34,318 nt of DNA from positions 1 through 34,318 of the IMG/VR virus record IMGVR_UViG_3300024520_000279. One strand, given 5' to 3'. Of the stretch, positions 1 through 5,719 are shown in pieces. The translations under genes were made by a program, and so were the position numbers. Each line of letters opens with the position of its first letter. Position 1 is the stretch's first letter. Origin of the DNA: a virus. The notes beneath the pieces were generated by a model. It searched no databases. It was not told the DNA's origin and was given only the letters and a program-made list of their open reading frames with translations.

Positions 1-57
1 CGACCACGACCACGACCGCGACCCCGACCCCGACCGCGACCGCGACCGCGACCGCGA
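1..57. repeat. GC-rich hexamer tandem repeat (CGACCN)n
   Basis: Nine hexamers of the form CGACCA, CGACCG or CGACCC run without interruption from the window edge to base 54, followed by CGATAA. The array is almost pure G+C apart from the A at position 3 of each unit, in strong contrast to the AT-rich genome. It probably continues beyond the window. On the minus strand it reads in frame as Ser-Arg, Ser-Gly and Ser-Trp dipeptides. Confidence 0.9.
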
Positions 58-93
58 TAAACCATAACCTTTACTTAAAATACATGCGTTCAT
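1..93 (-). CDS. Possible partial small Ser-Arg repeat peptide, cut by the window edge
   Basis: On the minus strand an ATG at 93-91 opens a frame that starts with Met-Asn-Ala-Cys-Ile-Leu-Ser-Lys-Gly-Tyr-Gly-Leu. It then continues through the hexamer array as alternating Ser-Arg, Ser-Gly and Ser-Trp without a stop to base 1. Short peptides with dipeptide repeats encoded by hexamer arrays occur in Bacteroidetes mobile DNA, from memory. Here the only evidence is the open frame and the fact that the N-terminal part is duplicated at 109-177. Function unknown; it may not be translated. Confidence 0.25.
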   Translation of the reverse strand, partial: MNACILSKGYGLSRSRSRSRSGSGSRSWSWS

Positions 94-180
94 TTGAGTG
101 TTTTTTTATTATATTGTTGATAACCGCGACCGCGACCGCGATAAACCATAACCTTTACTTAAAATACATGCGTTCATTTG
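39..180. repeat. Two direct copies of a 58-bp block (39-96 and 123-180)
   Basis: Bases 39-96 and 123-180 are identical over 58 bp and are separated by 26 bp of AT-rich sequence. Each copy carries three CGACCG-type hexamers and the same unique 40-bp tail. The second copy overlaps the stop codon (174-176) of the neighbouring minus-strand gene, so the duplication appears to have landed at that gene's 3' end. Either a real tandem duplication or an assembly effect at a contig edge could explain it. Confidence 0.9.
109..177 (-). CDS. Possible duplicated Ser-Arg mini-peptide (22 aa)
   Basis: This is the second copy of the frame at 1-93. It has the same 18 N-terminal residues, ending in three Ser-Arg pairs, but the array is short here and the frame runs into a TAA at 109-111 after 22 residues. 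The ATG lies at 177-175 and overlaps the 3' end of the upstream gene (stop 176-174). It is either a truncated duplicate or non-coding repeat DNA. Confidence 0.18.
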   Translation of the reverse strand: MNACILSKGYGLSRSRSRLSTI

Positions 181-503
181 CTTATTGTTGGTAGGGGAAA
201 ATCTACCTTTTGAGCATCTATAATAGACTTCCTGTTTATTATCATGACATTTTTTTTATTAAACATTTCTACTTCTTTAAAATCACCTTCTTTCAACATT
301 TGATTAAACCTTCCTGTGTCAGGAATCCAAGACGCGTTAGATAAAACCAACTCATTATCAGTCACTTTTTCTAATTTACCCAAATCAATCATAGTTACCG
401 TTCTAATAAGATAATTTTCACCAATTTCCCAATGTGAATCGTTTTTTTGCTCTTCTTTTTTAAGGGCTTTTTTAATTAACTTTAAAATTTTTAATGATTT
501 CAT
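174..503 (-). CDS. Conserved hypothetical phage protein (109 aa)
   Basis: This is a soluble 109-residue protein with a very basic N-terminus (about residues 1-20, Lys-rich) followed by a compact core. The core contains the stretch EIGENYLIRTVTMIDLGKL at about 26-44 and NASWIPDTGRF at about 56-66. I recognise this pattern from small phage proteins of many hosts: an RTVTM strand, then a Trp-containing ADTGRF-like motif. I know of no assigned function. It starts 11 nt after a TTAGTTTTAGTTAG block (plus-strand view) that also precedes the lipoprotein gene at 34233. A TATGTTTG -7 element lies at 541-548. It is the last gene of the minus-strand left-end group. Confidence 0.75.
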   Translation of the reverse strand: MKSLKILKLIKKALKKEEQKNDSHWEIGENYLIRTVTMIDLGKLEKVTDNELVLSNASWIPDTGRFNQMLKEGDFKEVEMFNKKNVMIINRKSIIDAQKVDFPLPTISK

Positions 504-540
504 TTTGTGTTTAGTTTTAGTTAGTAATCGTTTCTTGCGA

Positions 541-548
541 CAAACATA
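541..548 (-). promoter_or_regulatory. Candidate Bacteroidetes -7 element for the gene at 174-503
   Basis: The minus strand reads TATGTTTG here, a perfect match to TANNTTTG. It would start a transcript about 30 nt before the ATG at 503. A clear TTTG -33 box is not visible at the right distance; only a T-rich stretch is. Unlike the four promoters described elsewhere, it has no palindrome 47-48 nt upstream. Confidence 0.4.
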
Positions 549-590
549 AAAACATTAATCCGAATAAAAAAATATTTCGTTGATTATTTA

Positions 591-640
591 CCAAACTTAG
601 GTTGTTTTTTGCCAAACTTGGGTTGTTTTTTACCAAACCG
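591..640. repeat. 21-bp tandem repeat, 2.4 copies, upstream of 174-503
   Basis: The units are 591-611, 612-632 and a partial 633-640, each beginning CCAAAC with a T6 tract near the end. The first two units differ at only two or three positions. On the minus strand each unit carries AAGTTTGG, and one (592-599) reads TAAGTTTG, itself a match to TANNTTTG. The repeat lies in the 177-bp gap between 503 and 681 and may be a protein-binding array or a promoter region. Confidence 0.7.
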
Positions 641-680
641 CTACCCTTACCTCGTCGCTTATATGCATATAATAATACGT

Positions 681-1496
681 TTACTTGTTGGAAACTATAT
701 TTTTTGTTTTAAAATAATCAATTAAAACCATTTCTTTTGCTATTGAGATAGCCCTTTGATTAACATCCAGTTTGTTTGAATCTTTTCTAACTGTTGTAAA
801 CCTAGAATTAAATGCATTTTTTTGTTCTATTCCTTCGCTTTTAGCGCTTTTAATTGCCCTTTTATAGACTACTTTTTTGTACGCCTCATCTTGATTTAAA
901 AGACCTTTCTTTTTTAAAAAATCATACAAAAAATCATTTACACCTGAAATTTTTCCAGACTGTTTAAATTCATTAAACAATATTTTTTCATAATTAAGCA
1001 GCCTCTTCTCTTTCTCCTCGTCCGAGATAGTCGCTTTAATATCTATTTTTTTTAGCAACTTTTTCGAATTATTAATAGCTTTGTCTTTCCAAGCTTCATA
1101 TTTTTTTAAAACATCAGATACATATTCAGAGTTAAAAAGCCCAAAATGGCCTACCCTTTCATCATAAACACCATGCCTGTTTAATTGAAACGCCTTACTT
1201 ATTTCTAATAATGATAAATGCTTATATTCTGTTAATATCATGTCAATAATATCGCGCCCATTTATTTGATCAACCTCACCCTTTACCCCTGATTTTACAG
1301 ATATTCTAGTAAATAAGCACGATAATTTTGCGAAAAAATCTTTATCTTTATCGATCTTACACATTATTCGATCTTCTTTCGGTTTATTTTTAAGCCTTTT
1401 AATGAACTTAAAATCATCCTCGGTACATTGAGTCTCTAAATCATCCAAAGTGTTAGCTATGATCTCCTCTGTTGTTTGTGGCGTAGTTAAATGCAT
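681..1496 (-). CDS. Phage replication-associated protein (271 aa)
   Basis: This is a soluble, Lys-rich protein of 271 residues. The middle segment (about 86-130) reads MILTEYKHLSLLEISKAFQL, then a histidine-containing stretch with FGLFNSEYVSDVLKKYEAWK. I recognise this arrangement from Bacteroidetes phage proteins encoded next to DUF6291-type replication genes, where a helicase-loader or primosomal role is often guessed. I see no Walker motif or nuclease motif. Its start overlaps the end of the upstream gene (1453-2205) by 44 bp, so the two are translated from one message. The function is inferred from position; identification is tentative. Confidence 0.6.
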   Translation of the reverse strand: MHLTTPQTTEEIIANTLDDLETQCTEDDFKFIKRLKNKPKEDRIMCKIDKDKDFFAKLSCLFTRISVKSGVKGEVDQINGRDIIDMILTEYKHLSLLEISKAFQLNRHGVYDERVGHFGLFNSEYVSDVLKKYEAWKDKAINNSKKLLKKIDIKATISDEEKEKRLLNYEKILFNEFKQSGKISGVNDFLYDFLKKKGLLNQDEAYKKVVYKRAIKSAKSEGIEQKNAFNSRFTTVRKDSNKLDVNQRAISIAKEMVLIDYFKTKNIVSNK

Positions 1497-2205
1497 TTGC
1501 AGTTTGATTAATTTCTGAAATTGTTTGTCTTCCTATTTTTTTTTCGCTGTTTGATGCTGTTTTTTCTTGTAACCAATCGCTTTTAAACCCCTGCCATGAA
1601 CGTTCAGCGCAAAGCCTTACGATGTCGTTTGCTAATTTTCCTGATTTCTTCACCTCGCGCTCAAACCCATTAAAAGCAGTTTCCGTATTTGCTGCGCCCT
1701 TTTTTTTTCGAACTGTCATCCAATCATCAACGATTTTTTTTTCGCACCCAATTGCTAAAAGCGAATCAGAAAATGAAAATTTTTTTTTTATATTTTTTTT
1801 ATTAGTAACAGTATCTGTAACAGTATCTGTAACAGTAACAGTATCTGTTACAGCGACGTTTGCGACTGTTTGCGACTGTTTGCGACATTTTGCGATAGAT
1901 TCAGCTGTTTCAATCGTGATATTCCCAGTATCTACATCCTTGAAAAGATCAGGGTTCCAACGTTTTAAATTACCTAATTTTCCGGCCTTACTTCTAATGT
2001 CTATTTTATCCTCCCATTTTTCAAAATCTCGGTCTAGCTGCAACTTTATAGGCTCAACTACCGCCTGCAATAATCCTTCCAGTGGCTTAGGGCCGTTATT
2101 GTTTACGTGGTTTAAAATCCACATTATCACCTCCCCTACTTGCTCATTTTCAAGATACTTAAACGTATGAATTAAATCACAGTACATCAAAAAAGATTTT
2201 TTCAT
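1453..2205 (-). CDS. DUF6291-like phage replication initiator protein (250 aa)
   Basis: The N-terminus (about 1-85) opens KKSFLMYCDLIHTFKYLENE and continues through LNHVNN, EPIKLQLDRDFEKWE and RSKAGKLGNLKRW. This is the signature of DUF6291 proteins of Bacteroidetes phages and mobile elements. The C-terminus (about 190-215) has the CAERSWQGFKSDWL motif typical of primosomal, DnaD/DnaT-like phage proteins. Between them lies a linker of Val-Thr-Asp-Thr repeats (about 118-134) encoded by tandem DNA repeats. It is probably a replication initiator or helicase-loader-like protein. It is first in a minus-strand operon whose candidate promoter lies at 2240-2273, facing the plus-strand early operon. 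Confidence 0.72.
   Translation of the reverse strand: MKKSFLMYCDLIHTFKYLENEQVGEVIMWILNHVNNNGPKPLEGLLQAVVEPIKLQLDRDFEKWEDKIDIRSKAGKLGNLKRWNPDLFKDVDTGNITIETAESIAKCRKQSQTVANVAVTDTVTVTDTVTDTVTNKKNIKKKFSFSDSLLAIGCEKKIVDDWMTVRKKKGAANTETAFNGFEREVKKSGKLANDIVRLCAERSWQGFKSDWLQEKTASNSEKKIGRQTISEINQTANAFNYATNNRGDHS
1805..1898. repeat. Two adjacent iteron-like tandem arrays inside the replication gene
   Basis: Array 1 holds GTAACAGTATCT at 1805-1816, 1817-1828 and 1835-1846, with a half unit between the last two. GTAACAG-TAT-CTGTTAC at 1835-1851 is a perfect palindrome with a 3-nt centre. Array 2 has four consecutive decamers at 1859-1898: TTTGCGACTG twice, then TTTGCGACAT and TTTGCGATAG. They encode the repetitive linker of the protein but are conserved at DNA level. 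The position within an initiator gene recalls the iterons in the lambda O gene, so a replication origin is possible. Confidence 0.6.
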
Positions 2206-2239
2206 ATTTTAGTTTTTTTAAAGTCTTCATTTTACAGCA

Positions 2240-2273
2240 CAAATATTATACGATTTAATCGTTTATAAGCAAA
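2240..2273 (-). promoter_or_regulatory. Promoter for the minus-strand replication operon, with palindrome in its spacer
   Basis: On the minus strand TTTG (2273-2270) is followed after 22 nt by AATATTTG (2247-2240), one mismatch from TANNTTTG. The perfect palindrome ACGATT-T-AATCGT (2250-2262) sits between the two boxes, a position suited to a repressor. The larger palindrome at 2296-2311 ends 48 nt upstream of the -7 element. The start codon at 2205 would be about 30 nt downstream of the transcription start. Confidence 0.5.
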
Positions 2274-2295
2274 ATATTATGGTGGTTTTTTAAAT

Positions 2296-2311
2296 TACCC
2301 ATAAATGGGTA
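2296..2311. promoter_or_regulatory. Palindromic operator site O1 (TACCCAT-AA-ATGGGTA)
   Basis: The site has two perfect 7-bp arms around an AA centre. With the adjacent AT it forms an 18-bp inverted copy of the site at 2340-2357. It lies exactly 48 nt upstream of the minus-strand -7 element at 2240-2247. Variants occur at 31048-31063 and 31784-31799 at nearly the same distance from their promoters. Confidence 0.75.
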
Positions 2312-2339
2312 TTGTAATTGCCGAATATTGTGTAGACTA

Positions 2340-2355
2340 TACCCATTTATGGGTA
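2340..2355. promoter_or_regulatory. Palindromic operator site O2 (TACCCAT-TT-ATGGGTA)
   Basis: This is the reverse complement of O1, centred 44 bp from it, about four helical turns. The gap between its right edge (2355) and the plus-strand -7 element (starting 2404) is 48 nt, the same as for O1 and its own promoter. The arrangement is symmetric about the middle of the divergent region. Confidence 0.75.
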
Positions 2356-2378
2356 ATCTAAAATTCTACCAATTATAT

Positions 2379-2411
2379 TTTGGAACAAATTAAATTTTAG
2401 GTATATGTTTG
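2379..2411 (+). promoter_or_regulatory. Promoter of the plus-strand early operon
   Basis: TTTG (2379-2382), a 21-nt spacer and TATGTTTG (2404-2411) give a full Bacteroidetes-type promoter. Transcription would begin around 2416-2418, leaving an A-rich leader of about 15 nt before the ATG at 2433. This is why I choose 2433 and not the upstream TTG at 2409, which lies inside the -7 element. Confidence 0.7.
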
Positions 2412-2432
2412 TACCCAACAAAACAAATAAAA

Positions 2433-2684
2433 ATGGGACTATCTGAAATAAATATCAAAAAAAACAAAGAATGTGATAGGGGCAAGCTTAGTGATGTTGA
2501 GAAAATTATTTATATTAAACTTGATAAATGTTTTGAGGAATTATCAGAAATATTAGGCTGTTATATGTGTACTTTAATTATTAGGGGAATAAAAAACGGC
2601 TCCTTAATGAGAGACTGTAAAAAGCTTGAAAAAACCATAAAAGAATTTAAACATATTGAAAATATTAAATTTTTAGAATTATGA
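2433..2684 (+). CDS. Hypothetical early protein (83 aa)
   Basis: This is the first gene of the plus-strand early operon. It encodes a small Lys-rich protein, predicted mainly helical, with two or three cysteines in the middle (about residues 43-47, GCYMC). I do not recognise it. An in-frame TTG start at 2409 is possible but overlaps the promoter, so the ATG at 2433, preceded by AACAAATAAAA, is the better start. The stop overlaps the next start (ATGA at 2681-2684), indicating translational coupling. Early position suggests host takeover or regulation, but that is only inference. Confidence 0.65.
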   Translation: MGLSEINIKKNKECDRGKLSDVEKIIYIKLDKCFEELSEILGCYMCTLIIRGIKNGSLMRDCKKLEKTIKEFKHIENIKFLEL

Positions 2685-2875
2685 ATAAAATATTAGTGAA
2701 CAACAAAAACACATGTAATACAATTTTACTAATGGCCGATAAAGTATTGTTAAATAATGACAGCACAAAAGATCAAATTGAAAACGCTATCAAATTACTT
2801 AACCTTATACAGCCAAATACTAATGAAATGAAATGTAAAATTTCGGCTAAAATACAAGAATACTCAAAATATTAA
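2681..2875 (+). CDS. Hypothetical small early protein (64 aa)
   Basis: This is a 64-residue protein, predicted all-helical, with no membrane segment and no motif I recognise. It contains three scattered cysteines or short polar stretches and a helical second half (about 28-60). It is coupled to the previous gene by a 4-bp ATGA overlap, and 28 bp separate it from the next gene, so it belongs to the early operon. Function unknown. Confidence 0.6.
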   Translation: MNKILVNNKNTCNTILLMADKVLLNNDSTKDQIENAIKLLNLIQPNTNEMKCKISAKIQEYSKY

Positions 2876-2903
2876 TATATTACTAACCATTAAAATAAAA
2901 AAC

Positions 2904-3344
2904 ATGGAAACCGAAGAAATTCAAGCAAATGAAAATCAAGGATTATCAACAGTAAATCAATTCGAAGGAGTTAATTTATATGAGGACTTGCAAGAATCTA
3001 GTGTTGATTTATCTAGTGACTACTGGACACCCAAAGACGTGGGAGAATTAAAACGAGGGGTGTTGTCTTCAATAGAAAATAGCGTTTACAAAAACGAAGA
3101 TACTGGAGAAGAAATACAATTGCCCTGTATTATCCTGTTAGAACAAACAGAAGATGGACAGTTGCGGCGCATTAGAAACGGCTCTAAACGATTAGTTGCT
3201 ACGCTTGAAAATGCTATAAGCGTTGGTAATATAATTTTAAACAAAACCCCTATTCAAATAAAATATCTAGGGAAAGAAAAAAATAAAAATAATTCTTTTT
3301 TTTCTGATAGATGGAGCGTTGTACCGTTACAATTAAAAAAATAA
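2904..3344 (+). CDS. Conserved phage protein of the early operon (146 aa)
   Basis: This is an acidic, soluble protein. The first 35 residues are low-complexity and Glu/Asn/Ser-rich. A core follows with SDYWTPKDVGELKRGVLSSI at about 39-58, a strand-rich middle (about 70-90, LPCIILLEQ) and a C-terminal part with IQIKYLGKE. I recognise the YWTP...KRG pattern from Bacteroidetes phage early operons beside recombination genes, without a known function. A single-stranded DNA-associated role would fit the context (NinB-like and VRR-NUC genes downstream) but is inference. A strong hairpin follows the gene at 3355-3389. Confidence 0.65.
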   Translation: METEEIQANENQGLSTVNQFEGVNLYEDLQESSVDLSSDYWTPKDVGELKRGVLSSIENSVYKNEDTGEEIQLPCIILLEQTEDGQLRRIRNGSKRLVATLENAISVGNIILNKTPIQIKYLGKEKNKNNSFFSDRWSVVPLQLKK

Positions 3345-3354
3345 ATACACAAAC

Positions 3355-3389
3355 AACCAGTTGTTCGGAAATCACGGACAACTGGTTTT
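3355..3389 (+). terminator. Hairpin with 13-bp stem, possible partial terminator
   Basis: The arms AACCAGTTGTTCG (3355-3367) and CGGACAACTGGTT (3375-3387) pair over 13 bp with one G-T wobble around a 7-nt loop. Only a short T run follows (3386-3389, then AAAA). It may be a leaky terminator that lowers expression of downstream genes, or an RNA processing or stability element between 2904-3344 and 3410-3805. Confidence 0.55.
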
Positions 3390-3409
3390 AAAATTAAATA
3401 AATAATTTT

Positions 3410-3805
3410 ATGGAAGCATTAAAAATAATACAAGACCTAAGAGATGGAAAAGAAAACCCGTTAAAAGCACTTGCGCTGTTTAAATTGCAAAAGGATCAAA
3501 TTCAAAAATACATTGATGAAGTTGAACCGCTAGCAATGGATGAAGCTAATAAATACGAAAGTAATAGCTTTAAAGATTACGGGTTTTCTTTTGAAAGGAG
3601 AACTGGAGGCCCAATATACAACTATAAAAGCATTCCACAATGGCAAGAAGCAGATAAAAAAAAGAAGGAAATTGAAAAAAATCACAAATCAGCCTATTTA
3701 AGTTACCAAAATGGTATAAATTCCGTGGATGAAAACGGGGAAATACTTATGATGCCTGAAGTTTCAAATAGAAAGGATAGTATTGTTGTTAAAAGGCAAG
3801 CATAA
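3410..3805 (+). CDS. Conserved phage protein with a YNYKSIPQW-type motif (131 aa)
   Basis: The N-terminal half (1-50) is a predicted helix-rich region containing LRDGKENPLKALALFKLQK and ending in MDEANKY. The centre has RRTGGPIYNYKSIPQWQ at about 64-80, followed by a Lys/Glu-rich helix. This order (helical coiled region, then a basic Y-x-Y-K...W motif) matches a conserved Bacteroidetes phage protein found beside recombination and nuclease genes. I know of no biochemical function. The last base of its stop codon is the first base of the next ATG (TAATG), so translation is coupled. Confidence 0.65.
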   Translation: MEALKIIQDLRDGKENPLKALALFKLQKDQIQKYIDEVEPLAMDEANKYESNSFKDYGFSFERRTGGPIYNYKSIPQWQEADKKKKEIEKNHKSAYLSYQNGINSVDENGEILMMPEVSNRKDSIVVKRQA

Positions 3806-3960
3806 TGAATGTGCCAAGATTAAATATAGATAGTTTATTGTCAAAAGAACTCGATCAAGGCAAGATAATAAGCATACTTTATAATCATTTGAACCAACAC
3901 AAACAATATGAATTTATACTAAAAGAAAAAATAAAACGCTTAAAGAAATTAACAAAATGA
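3805..3960 (+). CDS. Small hypothetical protein (51 aa)
   Basis: The gene starts at ATG 3805-3807, which overlaps the previous stop as TAATG, and stops at TGA 3958-3960. The product has 51 residues with a helical, Lys-rich C-terminus (KEKIKRLKKLTK). No motif is recognised. It is supported as a gene by the overlaps on both sides: the next ATG begins at 3957, inside this gene's last codons. It is probably a small regulatory or accessory early protein. Confidence 0.55.
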   Translation: MNVPRLNIDSLLSKELDQGKIISILYNHLNQHKQYEFILKEKIKRLKKLTK

Positions 3961-4109
3961 ACAGACCAACACATGAAGAATTTAGCGAAAAACTAGAAAC
4001 TTTACACGACCTTTCGGAAATGTTTCGTCATTCAATTGATCATATAAACCATCAAGAATTATATATTAATTATTTAATTAAAGTTATCCAAGAAAAATAT
4101 GATCTATGA
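3957..4109 (+). CDS. Small hypothetical protein (50 aa)
   Basis: The ATG at 3957-3959 overlaps the previous stop as ATGA, and the TGA stop at 4107-4109 lies 11 bp inside the next gene. It encodes 50 residues, predicted helical, rich in His, Glu and aromatic residues. No known domain is apparent. The tight overlaps on both ends fit an operon gene and argue against chance. Function unknown. Confidence 0.55.
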   Translation: MNRPTHEEFSEKLETLHDLSEMFRHSIDHINHQELYINYLIKVIQEKYDL

Positions 4110-4536
4110 TTTAAGTGACGATATATCCGTAGCAAGAGCACGAACAAGATTTGATTTTTTTATTTCTCGTGGGAAAAATATCGTTATGCGAGAAATGAAA
4201 AAAAAACGGTCTTTTTCTCAAAATAGATATTTACATATGGTTTTAGCTTGTTTTGGTAAAGAGTTTGGGTATACTACCGAAGAAGTTAAACAAGATATTT
4301 TTAAAAAAATTGTAAATCGTGAGATTTTTTATGAAGGGGAAGCCGAAGGTATAGTTACCATTTCAAGATTTAGAAGCACTGCCGATCTTTCTAAAGATGA
4401 AATGATAATTGCAATTGATAAGTTTTTAAAATTTAGCGCAGAACACGGATGTAGACTGCCTGAGCCAACAGACCTAACAATGTTAATGCAAATTGAGGAA
4501 GAACTTGAGCAAATACAAAATAAAAAATACTTATAA
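4099..4536 (+). CDS. NinB-like recombination protein (145 aa)
   Basis: Residues about 33-45 read MKKKRSFSQNRYL, followed by HMVLACFGKEFGYTTEEVKQ and a DIFKKIV segment. A later stretch has SRFRSTADLSKDEMIIAIDKFLKF and a terminal RLPEP motif. The order (basic patch, S-x-x-Q-N-R, helical segment, S-x-R/S-T...L-x-x-x-E, helix) follows lambda NinB (Orf family), whose members bind single-stranded DNA and assist RecBCD/RecFOR-type recombination. Neighbours include a VRR-NUC nuclease, which fits a recombination module. Sequence identity to NinB is low by eye, so the family call is moderately confident. Confidence 0.6.
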   Translation: MIYDLSDDISVARARTRFDFFISRGKNIVMREMKKKRSFSQNRYLHMVLACFGKEFGYTTEEVKQDIFKKIVNREIFYEGEAEGIVTISRFRSTADLSKDEMIIAIDKFLKFSAEHGCRLPEPTDLTMLMQIEEELEQIQNKKYL

Positions 4537-4538
4537 GC

Positions 4539-4724
4539 ATGCTTATTTTGTCAATAAAAACAATCTTATTAACATTGGTTTTTTTCGCTTGCTTATGCAC
4601 TTCCGTATCAGGAATGTTTTATTTTGTTCTTAATAAACAAAAAAGAATAAGAAATTTAATTATATTTGTGTTCTTTTCTTTTGTGTGTATTGTTTTGATA
4701 CACGCTATTAATGATTCGTTATGA
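4539..4724 (+). CDS. Small membrane protein, two TM segments (61 aa)
   Basis: Two hydrophobic segments (about residues 5-30 and 38-57) are separated by a short basic loop (NKQKRIRN), which predicts a hairpin membrane protein with both ends outside. The gene starts 2 bp after the upstream stop and overlaps the next start by 4 bp. Early position and small size fit a phage protein that modifies the host membrane or blocks superinfection. A holin is less likely in an early operon. Confidence 0.55.
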   Translation: MLILSIKTILLTLVFFACLCTSVSGMFYFVLNKQKRIRNLIIFVFFSFVCIVLIHAINDSL

Positions 4725-5128
4725 TTTATGAAAAGTATTTAGGGAAAGAGACTGATTTTCAAATGTCAGCTATACGATACCTAGACATGAATGGAATACT
4801 ACGGAACCATTGCCCTAACGAGATGAAAGCTCAAAAATTACATTACTACGCAAAACGCAAAAGAATGGGTGTAAGTAAAGGGTTTCCGGATGTTTCAGTA
4901 TATCACCCAACATCAATATATCATGGCCTTTTTATAGAGTTAAAAGTGCATCCTAATAAAGTTAAAAAATACGATAATCAATTTAACTGGATTGAAAATT
5001 TAATAAAAGTGGGGTATTTTGCATGTTGGACTAATTCAATGGATGAATACATGAAAATAGTCGATGACTACTTAGATAACAAAAAAATACCTGTTGATGA
5101 AAATTACAGGCTAATTTTAAAAAACTAA
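4721..5128 (+). CDS. VRR-NUC domain nuclease (135 aa)
   Basis: The protein has the PD-(D/E)xK core of the VRR-NUC family: an early Glu region, G54-F-P-D57 and then E73-L-K75 in FIELKV. Gln87 or similar polar residues follow in the helix after KKYDNQFNW. Phage VRR-NUC proteins are about 90-150 residues and act as structure-specific endonucleases, with Holliday junction cleavage reported for some. Here it probably processes replication or recombination intermediates together with the NinB-like protein upstream. The start overlaps the membrane protein gene by ATGA. Confidence 0.82.
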   Translation: MIYEKYLGKETDFQMSAIRYLDMNGILRNHCPNEMKAQKLHYYAKRKRMGVSKGFPDVSVYHPTSIYHGLFIELKVHPNKVKKYDNQFNWIENLIKVGYFACWTNSMDEYMKIVDDYLDNKKIPVDENYRLILKN

Positions 5129-5131
5129 ATC

Positions 5132-5326
5132 ATGGAAATAAAAGAAAGGTTAAACGTACAACAATTAAAAACTGTTGGAAATGAAGGTACAACGTTAGAG
5201 CTTTGGGCAGATAACGAAAAAGGATATTATATAGGTGTTAGAGATTTTAACGGCAATATAACTAGGGTTACAATGGAAAAAAATAAAGTACTTGATTTAA
5301 TAGCCAAAATATTTGTAGGTAAATAA
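5132..5326 (+). CDS. Hypothetical protein (64 aa), last gene of early operon
   Basis: This is a small soluble protein with a predicted beta-rich middle (about 20-48: ELWADNEKGYYIGVRDFNG, then NITRVTME) and a C-terminal helix. No family is recognised. It starts 3 bp after the nuclease gene, with only A-rich sequence between them, and is followed by a rho-independent terminator, so it closes the plus-strand operon. Confidence 0.6.
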   Translation: MEIKERLNVQQLKTVGNEGTTLELWADNEKGYYIGVRDFNGNITRVTMEKNKVLDLIAKIFVGK

Positions 5327-5374
5327 AAATATTACTATATTTACACAAGTTTCATGATCTATTTTTTTAGTTTT

Positions 5375-5398
5375 ACCCACCACTCGGTGGGTTTTTTT
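5375..5398 (+). terminator. Rho-independent terminator of the early operon
   Basis: ACCCACC (5375-5381), loop ACTC (5382-5385) and GGTGGGT (5386-5392) form a 7-bp stem with a tetraloop, followed by T7 ending at 5398. It lies between the plus-strand operon and the convergent minus-strand genes. The last minus-strand stop (5397-5399) is in its T tract. Confidence 0.9.
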
Positions 5399-5675
5399 AA
5401 TTCAAACAAACTTCATTAGCGGTAAAAACTGATTGAATTATTTTTTTAACTGAATACATTTTACATTTAAAAATCTCTTTTTGTATTTTAGTGAAATATA
5501 ATTTTTCGCCTCCAAAATCAATACAATATTGTAGATCGTTATTTCTTCTTTTGCAAAATGAACCATGTAGCGATATACTGTCAATTGAATAATCAAATGT
5601 TAATATATCCCCAAATTGAATGAACTTTATGTTGTGTAGGATTTTTTTAAATACCTCGTCTGTTATGTAAGCCAT
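5397..5675 (-). CDS. Hypothetical protein, end of the late operon (92 aa)
   Basis: I choose the ATG at 5675-5673 (MAYITDEVFKKIL) because the longer frame, from 5777, would overlap the upstream gene by 58 bp and add an unlikely Cys- and Ile-rich start. The product is 92 residues with a predicted strand-rich core (about 20-62) and a basic helical C-terminal part. No family is recognised. It is the last gene before the convergent terminator. Its place after a holin-like gene makes a lysis role conceivable, but no lysozyme or amidase motif is present. Confidence 0.55.
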   Translation of the reverse strand: MAYITDEVFKKILHNIKFIQFGDILTFDYSIDSISLHGSFCKRRNNDLQYCIDFGGEKLYFTKIQKEIFKCKMYSVKKIIQSVFTANEVCLN

Positions 5676-5719
5676 AACCCAAAGATAAATAAAAAAAATT
5701 AAATCTGTTAGTTGTGTGT

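Noticed and set aside
1-57. CRISPR array
   Set aside because: Six-base units without spacers are a simple tandem repeat.
1622-2170. Long plus-strand frame opposite the DUF6291-like gene
   Set aside because: It mirrors the tandem repeats of the true gene (Val-Thr and Phe-rich low complexity) and opposes an operon with matching overlaps and a recognised protein.
2405-2432. Start codon at ATG 2405 or TTG 2409 for the first early gene
   Set aside because: Both lie in the -7 element. The ATG at 2405 is in another frame with an early stop.
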